From: Hydractinia symbiolongicarpus
Lineage: Eukaryota; Cnidaria; Hydrozoa; Anthoathecata; Hydractiniidae
Assembly (NCBI RefSeq): GCF_029227915.1
Contig: NC_079877.1
Location: forward strand, 23,525,851 to 23,589,850
DNA: 64,000 nt
Reading direction: 5' to 3'
In this document: one piece after another, positions 1 through 13,189 of the stretch
Numbering within the stretch: the first letter of the stretch is position 1
How the letters are laid out: every line of letters starts with the position of its first letter
Program-made: the position numbers and the translations under genes
Notes under the pieces: generated by a model
What the model saw: only the letters and a program-made list of their open reading frames with translations
What the model was told of the DNA's origin: nothing
Database searches by the model: none

Positions 1-876
1 ACATCGTTGGCGTTATCGTCGGCTTCAGTGTTTAGATCAAAGTGCGTCTGAAATATCTAATGTGTTTAAACAGAGGATGACACCTTTCCTGCACAGACAA
101 TTTATAATAAATTCTTTGTACGATGTTTCGACGTCTTTTTTGATACACTTTTTTACACACATTTAATTTTGCCATGCATTTTAGGCGAAAGGAACCGAGT
201 GCTAAGAACTTCACAACTATAGTAAAAGAGATCACTTTGTATTTTTCAATGCATATTAAACACAATCGTTGAACATACAAAACATACATATCGTATCACC
301 TTTCCATTTATTTTACGTCAATGCAAGCTCTACCTAGCATACTTAAGGATTAGCTAACCCAACAACCCTGAATTTTTTAGTAGCTCATTTTTTTCATTTT
401 GGAATTCAAGGTAAAAAAAACGCCCTGGGGCGTTAATGTTTTTCTGCAGTCCCACCCATTTACGCCCTATTCTTTTATCAGGTTTTTTGTGATTTTAGCG
501 CCCAGTGAAATTGTTTATTTTGATTCAAAGTAGTAAAAAAGGTTACTTCACAACCAAAAATACACGAAATATCTCATTAAAAAAGTGAATCAACCTTTTC
601 GGACTTTTTGTCTAATTGGCACCTGAGTAAATCGATAAATAGTGATTAAATAGTTGAATGTCATTAAAGTATCAAAATAATACTTTTTTTTGAATAATTT
701 TAAACAAATATTCATAAAAATGTCTGTCGAACAATAGATCTTCTTTTTAAAAATATGCTGACGTCAGCAAGAAGTAATGCTGATAGCAATCATTTAAGGC
801 ATGGATTTTAATTTTCATATGACAGACATAATTTATACCAAGTGCGCGAGTCAAAAAACGCCAAATCAAGGGAAAA
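1..876. other. AT-rich stretch without a recognisable gene
   Basis: I see no coding exon, RNA gene or clear repeat here. The only long frame, on the minus strand at 32-289, has no recognisable motif and looks like chance. Confidence 0.5.
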
Positions 877-1147
877 AACTTTAGCGAATGACACCCTTCA
901 ATTATTTTCGCGGGAAAAACTTTCGCGATCTGTCATTTCTATAATTTTTTCGTGAGAATTACCTTTTGCGATGGGCGGTGGTGTCGACAGCATTTGTCCT
1001 ATTTTCGTTTCTTGTCTTTTAGTGAAGTACATGTTTCTACAAAAGAAATTAGCTACACAGCAAAAAAATTCGTGAGGGTTAAGTGTCAACATATTTTGCG
1101 GGAATAAACTTTCGCGATTGGGGCCACAAATTTCTTTCGCTAAAGTT
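877..1147. repeat. Candidate small MITE with 12-bp inverted ends
   Basis: The ends AACTTTAGCGAA (877-888) and TTCGCTAAAGTT (1136-1147) are exact inverted copies. The inside contains related TTTCGCGGGAAAAACTTTCGCG-like blocks near 907 and 1095-1118. No clear target duplication was found, so the boundaries are tentative. It abuts the piggyBac-type MITE that follows. Confidence 0.4.
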
Positions 1148-1149
1148 AC

Positions 1150-1658
1150 TTTCTTTGAAGTAATATCATTTCTGCTTAGAAATAAATTACTAGATCTAAA
1201 TTTTAAAATTCTGTTTGAAGTTTCTGATAGCCAAATAAATGTTGCTTAACAACATATCTTCCGTTTTTTCATATTTCGTATTGCCCGAAAATGCAATTTT
1301 TTCCTGATTTTTGGGTAAAATCCGAAAAAATCCTGTTAACCACGTGTGAAAACTTTCTATAATGATTTTTGTTAATAAAAGAAAGTTATGTTGTTAGTCA
1401 CAAGTTTCAAGTATCATCGTAGCGAAAGTTATTATATTTTACGGATCTTGAGGACCTCATAAAAATTTAGGGGCTAGTGTCCAAAAATGGTCAATATCTA
1501 AGGCTCTGGGAGGTATGTGACCTAAATATTTGGTAAGCAGGTGTATAATAGATAAATACGAAAACTCAAAAAGTATCATAGCTATGCTACATAGCAAAAA
1601 AAAGAGGGGGAAAGGGTGGGGGGCGAGGTTAGTCAGGGAGCGAACCGAATAGTGTTAA
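1150..1658 (+). mobile_element. piggyBac-type MITE, copy A (5' part missing)
   Basis: This is homologous along its length to the copies at 26740-27479 and 29920-30608. Shared segments include AAATTCTGTTTGAAGTTTCT, the ATATCTTCCG block, and the terminal CCGAATAG(T/G)GTTAA. It has no coding capacity. The G-rich run at 1605-1625 occupies the place of the GC palindrome in the other copies. The left end is not recognisable, apparently displaced by the 877-1147 repeat. Confidence 0.6.
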
Positions 1659-1661
1659 TCC

Positions 1662-2571
1662 CAAAAATGACTGAAATGACACAAACAGCCATGCGAATAC
1701 TTAAAAACTATTCTGAATGCTTACTTGATTGAATGAAGTTTCTTTTCTTAAGAAATAGTCATTGATAGTTAGTTCTAAATAACAAAACCACGTTGTCTTC
1801 AAACAGGGCTCTGTAACAAAAAAGGGTAAAAATTCATATAACTGATATAGAAAACGTAGCCGCAAAATAGCGCTAGCTGGTCACGTGGCATTGTAACTTA
1901 GATTGTCGATTATTCTCCTGTCTCTGAACTCATCTGCAAAATAAGCTACACCTCCATTGCATAGCTTAACAGAGAAATATTACTGTACAAACTTTCGATT
2001 TTTTGAGTAGTATTATTCTAACATTAGAGATAAATGCGTCGCAGCAGGTACCTGTTAGGAAAAATAATATAAAAAAAAGTTTATCATTATACAGCTGCAG
2101 TCATGTTACATATATTTCCAACATTATTTTTTAATTATTTTACTATATTTCAACGTAGGAAGAATTTTCGCTGAAATGTTGAAACTTGCTTCCGTGATTT
2201 TGAGCATCGAGTAAGCTGAGATATGTTTTACTTGAATTTTCGGCAAATTGAAAAATAATAACAATAAAACAAAAGAGGGTCCAAATCTTTATTGTAGTGT
2301 TAAAGAACATTTAAAACTTACCCCAAAAAATATAATCTGGGTGTGAAAGGGATTATGGGTAAGAATTTATTGCCAATTTAATGTAGTAGTACTATTCTAA
2401 CATGGTATTAATTTTTTAGCGTTTAAATAAATTTTAGACAAATTCGTTTGGTATATGAAATAAACAACTTATAAGTACACCATATATGAAAGGTTACCAC
2501 TTTTAATCAAATAGAAAGAAAATTATGGCAATTTAAATTTCATGATAGAATAGTACTACTCAATAAATATA
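1662..2571. other. No gene seen
   Basis: AT-rich non-coding sequence between the MITE and the microsatellite. No long open frame, RNA motif or repeat boundary is visible. Confidence 0.5.
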
Positions 2572-2943
<372 letters not shown>

Positions 2944-3228
2944 CAATATTTTACTTGGTTACAAATTTCAGAATATAATATTCTGCTATATATGTTGGAC
3001 CAAAAAATATGTATATAAATCTACAATAAATGTATGAAATTTTTCAATTAAATTGTTAACAGGTTAAAAGGTTAAAGAATAAATAAAGAAGTTAAGAAAC
3101 AGAGTGTCTTGAAAAGTGTAGCTGAAGAAGAAAGAAGCTGAATAAGCGAGACGTAAAACACTAGAAGTACAGACTTTTCAAACACTCCGCATACTCTTAA
3201 TCAAAAGTTTTTTATTAATAAAAACATA

Positions 3229-3930
3229 TTAAAATTCTAGCATCTTGATATGGTTTATAAAATAATTAAAAGTCTCAACTTCTCTAATATTCTTGGGTAT
3301 GGAATTGTGAAGTTTGGCCCCAAGAAAGGTGAAAGACTTTCTTCCAAACTCCAACGTAACTTCAGGGAGTTTTAATACCAGCCCTTTATTTCGAGTGTTT
3401 ATTCCGTATTCATTAATCATAAAATAACTTTTCAAAGAAGTACAAACATAATTCAACATACATGTTTTACTGTTAAACAACATTTGATTTTTATTTTATT
3501 GTGAATTGAAGCTACAATCTAACCAATGAGTGCTGATGCCCAGTTCTCAATACTTGAGTGCTTCTTTTGCTGGGTTGAAATATGATCTAAGTTTAATGAA
3601 CAAAAATACAACATCAGTGGTTCAATCATGTTATCATATACTTTATATGTAGCTTCAGGTGTTGGATATTCACAAAGTTTTGTCAATAGTTTGATCCTGT
3701 TGGACATTTTTCTACAACGCTCTTGAAAGTTTCTGTCCAATTTTAAAGTTGGAGTAATGATGTTTGCCCAAATAGCTGTACTCGTCGGTAACATTGATAG
3801 CATAGTTGTTCTAATTTACTTCAAACTCTTTTGGCACTTTCGATAACTTTTTTGAAGTGCCAAACAACATTGATTCAGTTTTTCCAATTTCCAAATTCAT
3901 TATCAGCTCGGAATCGTTCATTTAACATAA
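3229..3930 (-). pseudogene. LINE (non-LTR) reverse transcriptase fragment, C-terminal part
   Basis: Reading the minus strand from 3930 downwards gives segments typical of the 3' half of non-LTR retrotransposon ORF2. First comes a block around ESMLFGTSKKLSK (3840-3910), then a damaged thumb/connection region with RNRIKLL-like and YDNMIEPLMLY segments (3519-3803), then a C-terminal tail with SFTFLGAKLHNSIPKNIRE (3229-3483). The pieces sit in different frames, so the copy is dead and 5'-truncated, as is usual for LINEs. The clade (CR1, RTE or Jockey-like) cannot be fixed by eye. Confidence 0.7.
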
Positions 3931-4148
3931 AACTTTAGGATTTGAGCTTCTCGATAAGTACGCTGTGGCAAACAGTATGAAGCGCCCAACGTGAATATTA
4001 ACCCGACGAGCTTTTTTATCACCGACTTCATTTCGGATATGGTCCACGAGAATAGATAATACAAATTTTTACGAAGTCTAAACAATTGAAATCGTTAGTT
4101 CCATTGTTGCTCTCATTAAAACGGATAGCCCTGATGGTAAAAAATATT

Positions 4149-5941
4149 CAAAATGGCAGGTACGCTCCTTAGTAAACCTCAGGTGCCAGGAAGTATTTTT
4201 AAAGTGGTATTACAGCGGGTTGTAAACAGTGTTGTTATTTTAGATAAAGTTGTGCTAAAGTTATTTTTTGAATTTCTTGTGCGCTTTACTCAATTAAAGA
4301 CATACGGCATAACTTTGTTATTGGCTCTTATTAAGTCCTCCGCCGAGTGTTAAACGCTCAGTTACTTCTAGCTTACCCGGCGTTGTGACGGCGCGTCTCA
4401 CTATCTGTTACTTTAAGAGATTTCAATGCGCTCTTAAACCTAAGAGTTAAGAGTTGTTTTAGACAAGTTTATTTTCCTTTTTCTATCTAAAAAATACAAC
4501 GCATTGTAAATCACTTGATTAATAAATAACAGCACTGCCTAACCATAGCTTCGCTTTTGGTGAATCCGTCGGTTGGGACAGATTGGGCAACGATGGTGGA
4601 TTCTTCCACCGTAAGTTTGCCTATGTGGTTGAACTCATCTCCCATGAATTTGTCGACGTTGATGACTCTACTGTTTGTGAATTCTTTGACGTGGGCATGC
4701 TTGCCAACGAGTAGTTCGGCGAGGACGCAGATTTCTACAGCGCTTGTAAGAATGTAGACGAAACCATGGATCTATAGGAAAAGTTGTCAACGCCAAACTT
4801 AAAGCGAGCTTTACTTAGTACATATGATGCATACTTCTTATGAAGAAAGAATAAATGTTACTAAATGAACAGAAACACATTTTTAACCTTTCTGACCATT
4901 TTCTTGTTCTGCTATTTCGCTACCTTTTTCTTCCGAACCAGCGTCACCCACAATAATTGGAACTTCAAACACTGGAATTATTTTTAGATATACAATGAAC
5001 ACTTCTTACTTTTACCTGAATCCGCTGAATCTTCATTCTCGTCAACTGCATCAGATAATATGTTACTTTCATCTGAAACCTCAGAGTTTTTATTCTTATC
5101 ATCACAATATGATAAGCTGTTACTTTCATCTAAATCCTCGTGGCCTTCATCTTCATTGTTAGCATCTGCTATATTGTCCATCTGACAAACTAATTATTCA
5201 GTCATATCTTCTTTAATATTTATCCCTCTTCCCGATAGTTAAAATATAATAGTAAAATTCTTTCCATCAGTCTTGCACATATTTTATGAGGAAAACTTCA
5301 TGTAAACATGTGTAACGTGAAATAGAGACATTATTTTGTATTACCTGTAACTAGACCTGCCTCAAAGACCAGTAACAACAACAAATAAAGCAGCTTCATC
5401 TAACATAAAAAGTAAGTTGTAAGTGACATGGTCATTATCGTTAGTATTCCTACGTAACCAAATAAGCTAACCCTGTTAGCCTGATTTCGTTAATAGAAAA
5501 GTTCAGCTAGTGTTTTTTTGGCTAAACGAACACTATTTATAGAGGACTTTCGATCGGGTAATTTTTATGAGCAAAACACCGTAAAATCTTTTAAATTAGT
5601 TAAGTTGAAAGCAGTTTTTTATGTTTTTGCAAACAAATATTTACTAAATGAGGTAAAACATCTTACTAGGAATATAATACTGTTGACAAGTAAGTACAAA
5701 CACAACACATTGTAAGCCTCTGTGTGGTATAAAATCGAGTGAAATGTCCACGCAGCATAAGTAATGTTATGTTATTAAACATAAGGCTTTTTTGGTCAGA
5801 TCTGTTTTATGTTGACATATTAATTAAAATATATTTATCAGAGTTAGTATATTATTTAAGTTTTATGAAGTAATTGTTACGTCTATATTGTTTTTCTTAT
5901 TTTACAGTTTATTTTCCATTATTTTTGCAATTTTTGGGTTC
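4149..5941. repeat. Segmental duplication unit A (pairs with 23419-25465)
   Basis: Nearly the whole interval reappears in the same orientation at 23419-25465. Similarity runs from AAAATGGCAGGTACGCTCCT through the dead peptide gene and its promoter to TTATTTTCCAT at the far end. Small indels separate the two copies. More distant relatives of the start occur at 58680-59100 downstream of the intact minus-strand peptide gene. The family therefore spread by duplication of gene plus flanks. Confidence 0.85.
4540..5399 (-). pseudogene. Acidic/cationic secreted peptide precursor, copy 1 (dead)
   Basis: Exon 1 (5345-5399) is intact and codes a signal peptide, MKLLYLLLLLVFEAGLVTG, with a good GT donor. 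Exon 2 (about 5020-5200) keeps the acidic Asp/Glu/Ser-rich text, but its acceptor AG has become GG. A TAA stop also follows shortly after the exon start, near 5188. Exon 3 (about 4895-4950) has likewise lost its acceptor AG. In the terminal exon the cationic frame stops after about 35 codons, near 4660. These lesions, two of them shared with copy 3 at 23813-24720, show the unit was already dead before it was duplicated. The two intact relatives are at 8966-9769 and 59340-60255. Confidence 0.75.
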
Positions 5942-8099
5942 GGGAGAAAGAGGAAAGTGTCGATTCAGAGGTCATCGTCACATACAATTCGCACAGAAAA
6001 GAAAATTTTGCGTTTTCTAGATTTTGTATTTACTGACAATATTGTTACCAGTCCTAACTATTTACGTCATTCCAACATTATTTGCATGTTTTAAATGCAC
6101 TAAAATGACTTTTGCTACTTAGGTAGATTTAATTATATGCCAGTGGCAAACATATTCCTGCATGAAGAATCACAGCAGTAGTTGTGGTACCCAAAAATAT
6201 AGAACTCCAAAAGTAGCATTGAGAATTGTTACTACGTGTGGGTTGTCTGTAATACATCGACTTATAGTTGTAGGGACCAATGTTGTGTACAATAAGAACG
6301 TCATCACTGTTTTTTTATATACATCGTGTGCTTCTTTGCTTTACTTAAATGTCTGGTCTTCCTACAAAGGCAGATAGAAACGAAATGATGTGATCTTTGT
6401 GCATAGTACCACATTAACTGCTTTACGTTTTCTAAAACTTATTGTAAAATTGATTAATTTGACCTAGTTTTTTTATTAATGGAAAGTAAGCTTAAAGTAT
6501 GATCCCTTTTCTGGTATTTACAACTATTAACTGCAGCTCTGACCTCGAGATTTGCATCAACTTAATCACATTACTGCATCCTCACATAGATATGATTACT
6601 TATGATATAACGATGGGTTACGTAATTATATCTACTGTAAAAAAATATAAAAAAAATTAATTTATGTAACTGAAAAATACAACACATATACTAAATTAAA
6701 GCAACAATTCTATAACTTTTATGTACAAAATTCAATTTATATTTCCTATCTTAACAAATTTTATCAAATATATTTTACATTTGACATTTGAAAATGCTCG
6801 AAGCACATAACTCTGCCTGCTTAACTTGTTACATGTTACTTTTTAATCCATTCAAATCTAAAAAAGAGATTTTGTACAGACACAGGCACATTTCTTAGAA
6901 AGAAACTTGTCCTTTAATCTAATACACAAGATGTTAAAAAGTGCCTTTAAACGGACAGAACAAATGTTTACCCATGACTAAGCTAACTAAAATTGACTAA
7001 AAAACGCGAGATTTAAATCCCTATAGAATGGTGCAACTAACTAAAATACAGAGATCAGCAATTTTAAACCGACTTATACTAGAAGATATGTGCTTAGAAA
7101 ACAACAGCTTTAGGAATTACAATTGAGTGGTAGTTGGGCGCGGGGTTGGGCGAATCAATCTCTTTTTAAGCATTAAATAGCCCGTCAATCGCACAGAAGC
7201 AAAAAAGATCAGCTTAATAAATTTAACGAAAAGTGTAAAAAAAAGTACTTGCAAATTTTATTCAGTTCTTGCTTTCAATATTTTCTCTGATTTCTATCCG
7301 CGGTGATTACTTATGCCACGTGCACATTCCATGCAAAGGTTTATAATGCGTTGCGTTTGTACTTTCTTGTCAACAATATTATATTCCTCGTAACATTTTT
7401 GACTATTTTTTAGTAACTATTTGTTTCCATAAACCTAAAAAAATGCTTGAAACGGATTTATCACTAAACTGTAATTGTTTATTTCCTGAAATATATTCAG
7501 ATATGTTCCTAACCTAACAAGTCGTTAACATAAAAATAAAGTAGTTGTCTTTTCCAGAGGGTGCGAATTTCGTTTCAGTACAAACTACTGCTGGAAAAAG
7601 GCTACAGTTTCGGAACAAGTTTGAGATTCCATGTGTTCAAACAAGTGTGTCCAAATTCTACATCTACCGCGCTTGTGGTTGTGTCAAAAGTTAGTCCTAA
7701 GATATTTCTGATGTTACAACTACCACGTTTAAATTATCATGAAAATAAGTTACAACAATCCGTATATTTCTGCAACTTGTTTGTGATACTGTTTCACCTT
7801 CCGTTTATTGATAGATGCTAAATTATTGAAATATATTTTGAATATGTATAGACAGGGGACACAATGAGAACTATTGTACCAGACATCACAAAATAGTGGT
7901 GCGAACCGTGCATGTTAACTGTCCGCCCTAATAATTGCAATAAAAGGTGCTAAAGACAACAATTAATTTCAGGAAATTGTACAGTTCGATATTTAAACTT
8001 TGTACCATGCAGTAAACGTCTAAACAAACTCTCGGGGCTCTAGAATTAGGACTTTTATGGTATGCACTTAATTGGAATGGTGGTAAATCCATGTCGATT
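5942..8099. other. No gene seen; weak edge of inverted duplication
   Basis: Several frames of 60-86 codons occur (for example 7561-7821 plus), but none has recognisable motifs, good splice context or favourable composition. Short stretches near 7690-7760 seem to match, inverted, sequence around 61700. This suggests the large inverted duplication once reached this far. Confidence 0.4.
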
Positions 8100-8822
8100 T
8101 TAATACAGGAATTTTTGTTTTACGAAACTATAGTGATTGGATACTATTTATGTAAAAGGTATAAATATTATGTTACAGTGCACATATGTTTGTGGTGAAA
8201 CTTCTACTTTGATGAAATAACAGAAAGTGTTGAGACGTAAAGATATACATCAAAAAAAGACAATTCATGATGTAGCACCTGTTTTAAACGTAAATCGGTT
8301 TTTCATTATATGATGCAAAGATTCAGAACATTTTTCAGTAGATTAAACTTAATTCTTTGATTATGCAATGTTTTCGTGGTTCCTTGGTGGCTGTTGGGTG
8401 TAGGCATTTAATCATGTCTAATCTGATTTTGTGAAACTATGAGACGTGTTCCATGATACTAAAAGAAAATTATTTTAGAAGGATCAAATTTTTTTTTGAA
8501 TTAATTCTGGTTTTACACTTATCCATTTTTAATATGGCAATACCTTGCGCAAATCCACAATGCTCTCTAACTTGCTAATTACAAAGTTTTTATTTTGATT
8601 GACCTAGCAAGAACTTTATGGAACAGGTGTTACACAGCTAATTATTTTTCGTTGCCATCAAGTAATTCCAACTATAACTCAACCGGGGGTTGCCATACCT
8701 CAATATTTTACAATATTTTGTAACATTCAATTCTAATATTAAATTTGATATGTTAGCTGTTAACTCCCTAACTATATAAAACTTTTAAGTGACTCATAAT
8801 AATTGAACCTTCGAAATTCGCC

Positions 8823-8830
8823 TATAAAAG
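8823..8830 (+). promoter_or_regulatory. TATA box of the plus-strand peptide gene
   Basis: TATAAAAG sits in CGCCTATAAAAGGTCTCC and is preserved upstream of the minus-strand homologue at 60387-60394. A short 5' UTR exon follows, ending CGAACAAG|GTAAGT at 8892. A 73-nt intron then ends TTTTTATGTTAG directly before the ATG at 8966. Confidence 0.7.
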
Positions 8831-8965
8831 GTCTCCATTTAGCCAGAAACATTAAATCTGAGCTTACACATCAAAGAAGTCAGACGAACAAGGTAAGTTT
8901 GCTTGATTAGATCTGACCATATGACGATAACGATGATGTCACACACAACTAACTTTTTATGTTAG

Positions 8966-9769
8966 ATGAAGCTGTTTCATTTGTTGTTGGTGGTGGGATT
9001 TGTTGCAACTCTACTTACAGGTAGCACAAAATAAAGTCTTTCTTTCACGTTACAAGTATTTCAATAAAGTTTTCTTGATATGTTCTACACAAGATTTCTA
9101 TAATTTATTATACGTTCATACTAGTAAAATGGATGGAGAGAATTTTCATCGATTTAATTAATACATTAATTTAAGTTTCAGGAAAAGGCATAAGCATTAA
9201 TGAAGATGCCATTGAAGAATTAGTTTCTGAGATGGACAATGTAGCAGATGCTAACTATGAGAATGAAAACTCTGAAGATTGGAATGAAAGTAACACTTTA
9301 TCTGATACGGATGATGAGATTGAAGATTCAGTGGATTCAGGTAAAAGTAAAATCTAGGAGTGGACATATTGCAACTAAAATTAATTTTACTACTTAAACT
9401 TCAAAATTTTATAGGTGACGATGGTTCAGAAGAAGAGGACAACGACGTAGCAGAACGGGATAATGGTCAAAAAGGTTAAAAAATGCTCTTCTTTCATTTA
9501 GTACCATTAATGTACAAGTGACGCCTTCTTTGAGTTCGTCGTTTACAATTGTTCTCGTAGATCCATGGCTTCGTCTGCATTCTCTTAAACACCAAAAAGG
9601 CCACTGTCGTCAGCGAATTAGCCATGGACGAGCATACCCACATCGAAAAATCCACCGACGAGGTGGTTATCAACATCAACGAATTCACAGGCAACCACAT
9701 CGTCGAATCCACCATGGCTGTCAAATCTATCCCAATCGAAGAATTCACCGAAAGCGAATCTATGGTTAG
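8966..9769 (+). CDS. Secreted acidic-pro / Arg-His-rich cationic peptide precursor (intact copy 2)
   Basis: Predicted 160-residue precursor with coding exons 8966-9020, 9182-9340, 9415-9474 and 9561-9769. All introns are GT-AG and every junction is phase 1. Residues 1-19 (MKLFHLLLVVGFVATLLTG) are a signal peptide. Residues 20-91 are strongly acidic (for example SEEEDNDVAE). The last 69 residues are cationic: by my count 15 Arg, 4 Lys and 12 His against one Asp, with two Cys. They carry repeated KIHRR, RIHRQ and RRIHR blocks and end HRKRIYG. In this frame third codon positions are mainly A/T, like exons 2-3, which supports it over the competing frame. The layout matches Hydra arminin antimicrobial peptides (signal, anionic pro-part, cationic C-terminus), but I see no sequence match. 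Secretion is well supported; antimicrobial function and cleavage before DPW are inference. The exon 3 donor (AAG|GTTAAA) is weak. If the intron is retained, translation stops at once and yields only the acidic part. Confidence 0.75.
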
Positions 9770-11040
9770 GCAGTACTGTTAATTATTAATTAGGTGATTT
9801 ACATTGTGCTGTATTTTTCAGATGTAAAATGCGAAGTAAACCTGTCTGACAAAAATCTAGATCTTTTCCCCGGACCTGTTTTTTTTTTTTTAATTCTTAG
9901 CGAATATCCGCCGACGGGTTAAGCCACAAGTGGGTGGGATGTGCAATTAAATAATCAGTGAAAGACTTAATAAGTGTCATTTATGATGGTGTAGCGCTCT
10001 TGTACAAGTATGCAGAAGGTCGTAAAATGGAGTAAAGCGCACACAATATTATAGTATTTCGGGTGTAATATAATTTTTAAAACATAACTTTGACACAACC
10101 TTAGCTAAAATATAATCACTGTTTACAACCCTTGTTAAACCATCATAACAAAAACAATCGCTCAATATTATTTTATTTTGCGATGTAAGATTTCGTGAGG
10201 ATTTAAAAAATAATGTTAACACGTGTATGCGTGTAGAAGAAATACCATTTTTCCAAAAAGATTTATTGCAATTTTGGTTTAATTGATCTCCTACTGGAGT
10301 AAAAAATTTCCGAATGGCTATTGAAAAACTTTAAATTATGAACCAAGTTGTACATTTTCTTGTAAAATAACAGCCTTAAAAGGGCAAAAATTTCTGATAA
10401 ACTTGCTGGAAGTGTTACTCAGACGTTGAGAATCACCAGACAAGTTATTAAAACGGCAATTGTTATTCAAAAACAGGAAGTAAACAAAAAATTATCCTGG
10501 AGAAAATTTTTTTATAGACAAACACCAAAAATTTTAACCAGTAACAAGATGTCTCGCACAAACGCTTAAGTTTTATAAACATATAGCGGGTTTCATAAGA
10601 CCAAGGAGGGCTAAAGAGAGAAGGAAATAGATCTCAGCGATGTCATTTTAAAGTCTATTTAAAATTTATTTTTCTCCTTTGAAACCCATTTATTGCGCAG
10701 CTGTTGCTATACATTTTTCATGCCGAGAGTAAAAGGAGTGTTTTAACGACAAAGAAGAACTCTAAATAAACATGCTAAGAACTATACCGAATATATGGAA
10801 AACATTTAGCTCCTTTCAACTATAAGAATTAAATGCTGGTGTTGTTTGTTTTTCTACTTGAAAAGCAATCTAGTTGGATTTTTGAGCTTGAATTGTGTAA
10901 ATGTTTGCCTTAAGATGTGACTAAAGATCCAATTCTTTGATAGAAATACGTGAAAGTGGTATTTTGTTTGAGACCATTTTAATGCTACTATCAACAACGG
11001 TAACGATCTGTTAACCGATGTGTAGAACTTCTCGTATTTA
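9770..11040. other. Gene-free part of the left duplication arm
   Basis: No coding exon or known element is recognisable. The stretch is explained by homology to the inverted arm at 57600-59300, including TACAAGTATGCAG near 10000 and the region at 10620-10770. Confidence 0.5.
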
Positions 11041-13059
11041 GAGAGACACTTAATTCAGGCTGTATTACCAGCGGTTAAAAGACTGACTATATCTAATGAA
11101 GACTATAAGGAAGCAATACGTATTCAAAAACAACAGTATGGTGACCCACAAGTGCAAAAAATAGCACACGTGGAATCCTTATGGAAGGTTTGTTCAGTCA
11201 CCTCTATGAAAAATGTTGAACAATTGAGGAAATTATATAATGATATCAAAAATTGCTTTCGCAACATTAACTCTCTAAAGATGTGCATTCCAAGTTATTG
11301 CTGTCTCCTTATCCCTTTCCTCAATGAACGTATACCTAAGATATAAAGATAATTATATCGACACAATTTTGCAGCGACATCCCTTGCTTGAGACATTGTT
11401 ATTACAAGTAGTAAGTCATCCTTTTTATTTAAACTGTGGCACCTCTCCTTAGCTAAAAGCTGTTCTCTGAAGAATTCAAGCATTTTCTCCAAAGTAAAAC
11501 TGTTGCCATGGTGAAACAGCTGCAACAGTTTTCTTATCCTTTTTCATAAGGTTCAATCTGGTGTATTTGATTGCAATAAGCATGAAGTTGCCCGTGTAAT
11601 GTGTGACCTACAGAGTCAATACTTATACATCACCAAAAAGTTACAAGACAATTTAAAACTGAAAACATTGCGAAAATAGTTTTGTTAGTCAATACACTTG
11701 AAGATTCGGGAGGGAAAGTAAACATACTCGACGTCATTAAACTTCATGTGAAACACAAAAATGATGCAGAATTTACATATAGAGAAGCGTTGTGTATTGA
11801 ACATATTTATTTTCGTACAGAATATCCAAAACATATCACAAAAAATTAGTATTTACCAGCAATTGACCAATGTAGAATTAGCAGAAAATAAGTTTAGTGT
11901 TTTAATGAAGGTGGACGTTTGTGTTGGGTCGATTGGTTCCTGGTTCTGAGAATCCTGCTGCCAATAATCATCCTTGGATTAGACTTTGTCAGCTCTAAGT
12001 GGTTTATCTGTACCATTTAATTTACTTCGTCATTTAAATATTTATTTCATGAAGTGCAATGCAGTTCGTATAACTGATACGGTTGACATGGATTTAAAAA
12101 CCTAGTTGAATAGATTTTGGGAAATTAAGTTTGTTGGTAGGTTAGAAAATTACAAATGCATCAATATCTAAAAAACAGCTAGTTTACTGGGAAGCCTTAC
12201 GTAGCAAAACCATGAAATAATTTTGATATTGCAATAAAGTGTTAAAAAGACTTTCATTTACTCATGAGGATAAGAAACGATGGTTCGTGCTGTCTGCGAC
12301 GCACCATGTGCTGGAAATTCTCCATTGTTGAACAATTGCTTATATCCTATCCCAAACTTACTAGCGAAGATATTTGACATGTTTTTTGGTATCTATTAAA
12401 CAGCATTTTTATAATAACCGATATAGCGCAGGACTTTTTAAACATTGAAATCGCTCTGGAACATTGCGATTGTCCGTTGCTTTTGATTGACGATTTGGAT
12501 CGAGTAATCATTTATCGGTCTAAGGGAGTTGTTTGCTTCTTCAGCTTGATTACGATTCTGTGAGTGGGTGTAATAGCTTTGACGAGGTGGGGCGTATTAC
12601 CACAAAGCGCAAGATGGCATAAGGAAATGGAAGTCTAACAATCCGTCATTACAATCTTGCATTCAGGATAAAAAACTTAGTGATGTTGACGAAAAAGAAC
12701 ACACAACATTTGCTTAAGCAAAAATAAAAAATCAACCGATTGGCGACAACAAATTAATGAGTATTTATTGGGATATTCGGCGTGACGAATTTGTGTTTGA
12801 CTTCAACATGTTCTTAAAGAAAGCGAAAACATTACTCATGACAAAAAATCATGCTGTGTCCCCGCAAGTATCAACTGTTGGAATGGACTCGAAAGGTTCG
12901 CTCTTGACCATTACAAATACCTTGATTCTACCTGAAAATAGAACAAAGATGTCGTCACAATTTTCACTATTCAACGCCATACCTGCAGGAGTCATTGAAA
13001 CTCTTTTTAATGAACAAAATGAGTCTTTTTCAGACGTGTCAATCTTGGTAGGTTTTTAG
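11041..13059 (+). pseudogene. BEL/Pao retrotransposon polyprotein, decayed
   Basis: Ordered remnants of a BEL/Pao Gag-Pol are spread over three frames with many stops. At 11060-11260 is a DUF1759-type segment, recognised by YKEAIRIQKQQYGDPQVQ and LRKLYNDIKN. Around 12110-12135 is the FWEI-type start of the Pao reverse transcriptase. At 12290-12400 an RAVCDAPCAGNSPLLNNCLY block matches the conserved acidic/Ser-Leu-Asn motif of the family. At 12430-12540 comes an adjoining LNIEIALEHCD-like core segment, then a DEFVFDF block at 12780-12810 in an open frame (12757-13059). No LTRs or RNase H were found. The front end is shared with the inverted copy at 57325-57590, so this insertion predates the duplication. 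Confidence 0.7.
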
Positions 13060-13189
13060 GGATTGCTGATATTGTGCCCAATTTTCAACATTTGGGCAAA
13101 GAAACTACAAAGAGGCAAGAAATTGTAGGACAGAAGTTTGGGAATGCCGCCCACATACGCTTTAAGGGGAAAAATCAGCATGACGTCTT

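Larger units (their letters stand above)
8100..11270 (+). repeat. Inverted segmental duplication, left arm (pairs with 57320-61260)
   Basis: Read in reverse complement, 57320-61260 follows this interval in the same order. The order is a distal promoter block (near 8120-8280 / 61120-61260), a block at 8640-8700 / 60530-60600, a TATA box, the four-exon peptide gene, the downstream region (10000-10030 / 59050-59110), a block at 10620-10770 / 57770-57920, and a BEL/Pao gag-like fragment (11050-11260 / 57370-57590). Divergence is substantial, so the event is not recent. The arms lie about 46 kb apart. Confidence 0.75.

Noticed and set aside
11295-11525. Minus-strand frame of 76 codons in the BEL/Pao region
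   Set aside because: Antisense to the decayed plus-strand polyprotein and without motif.
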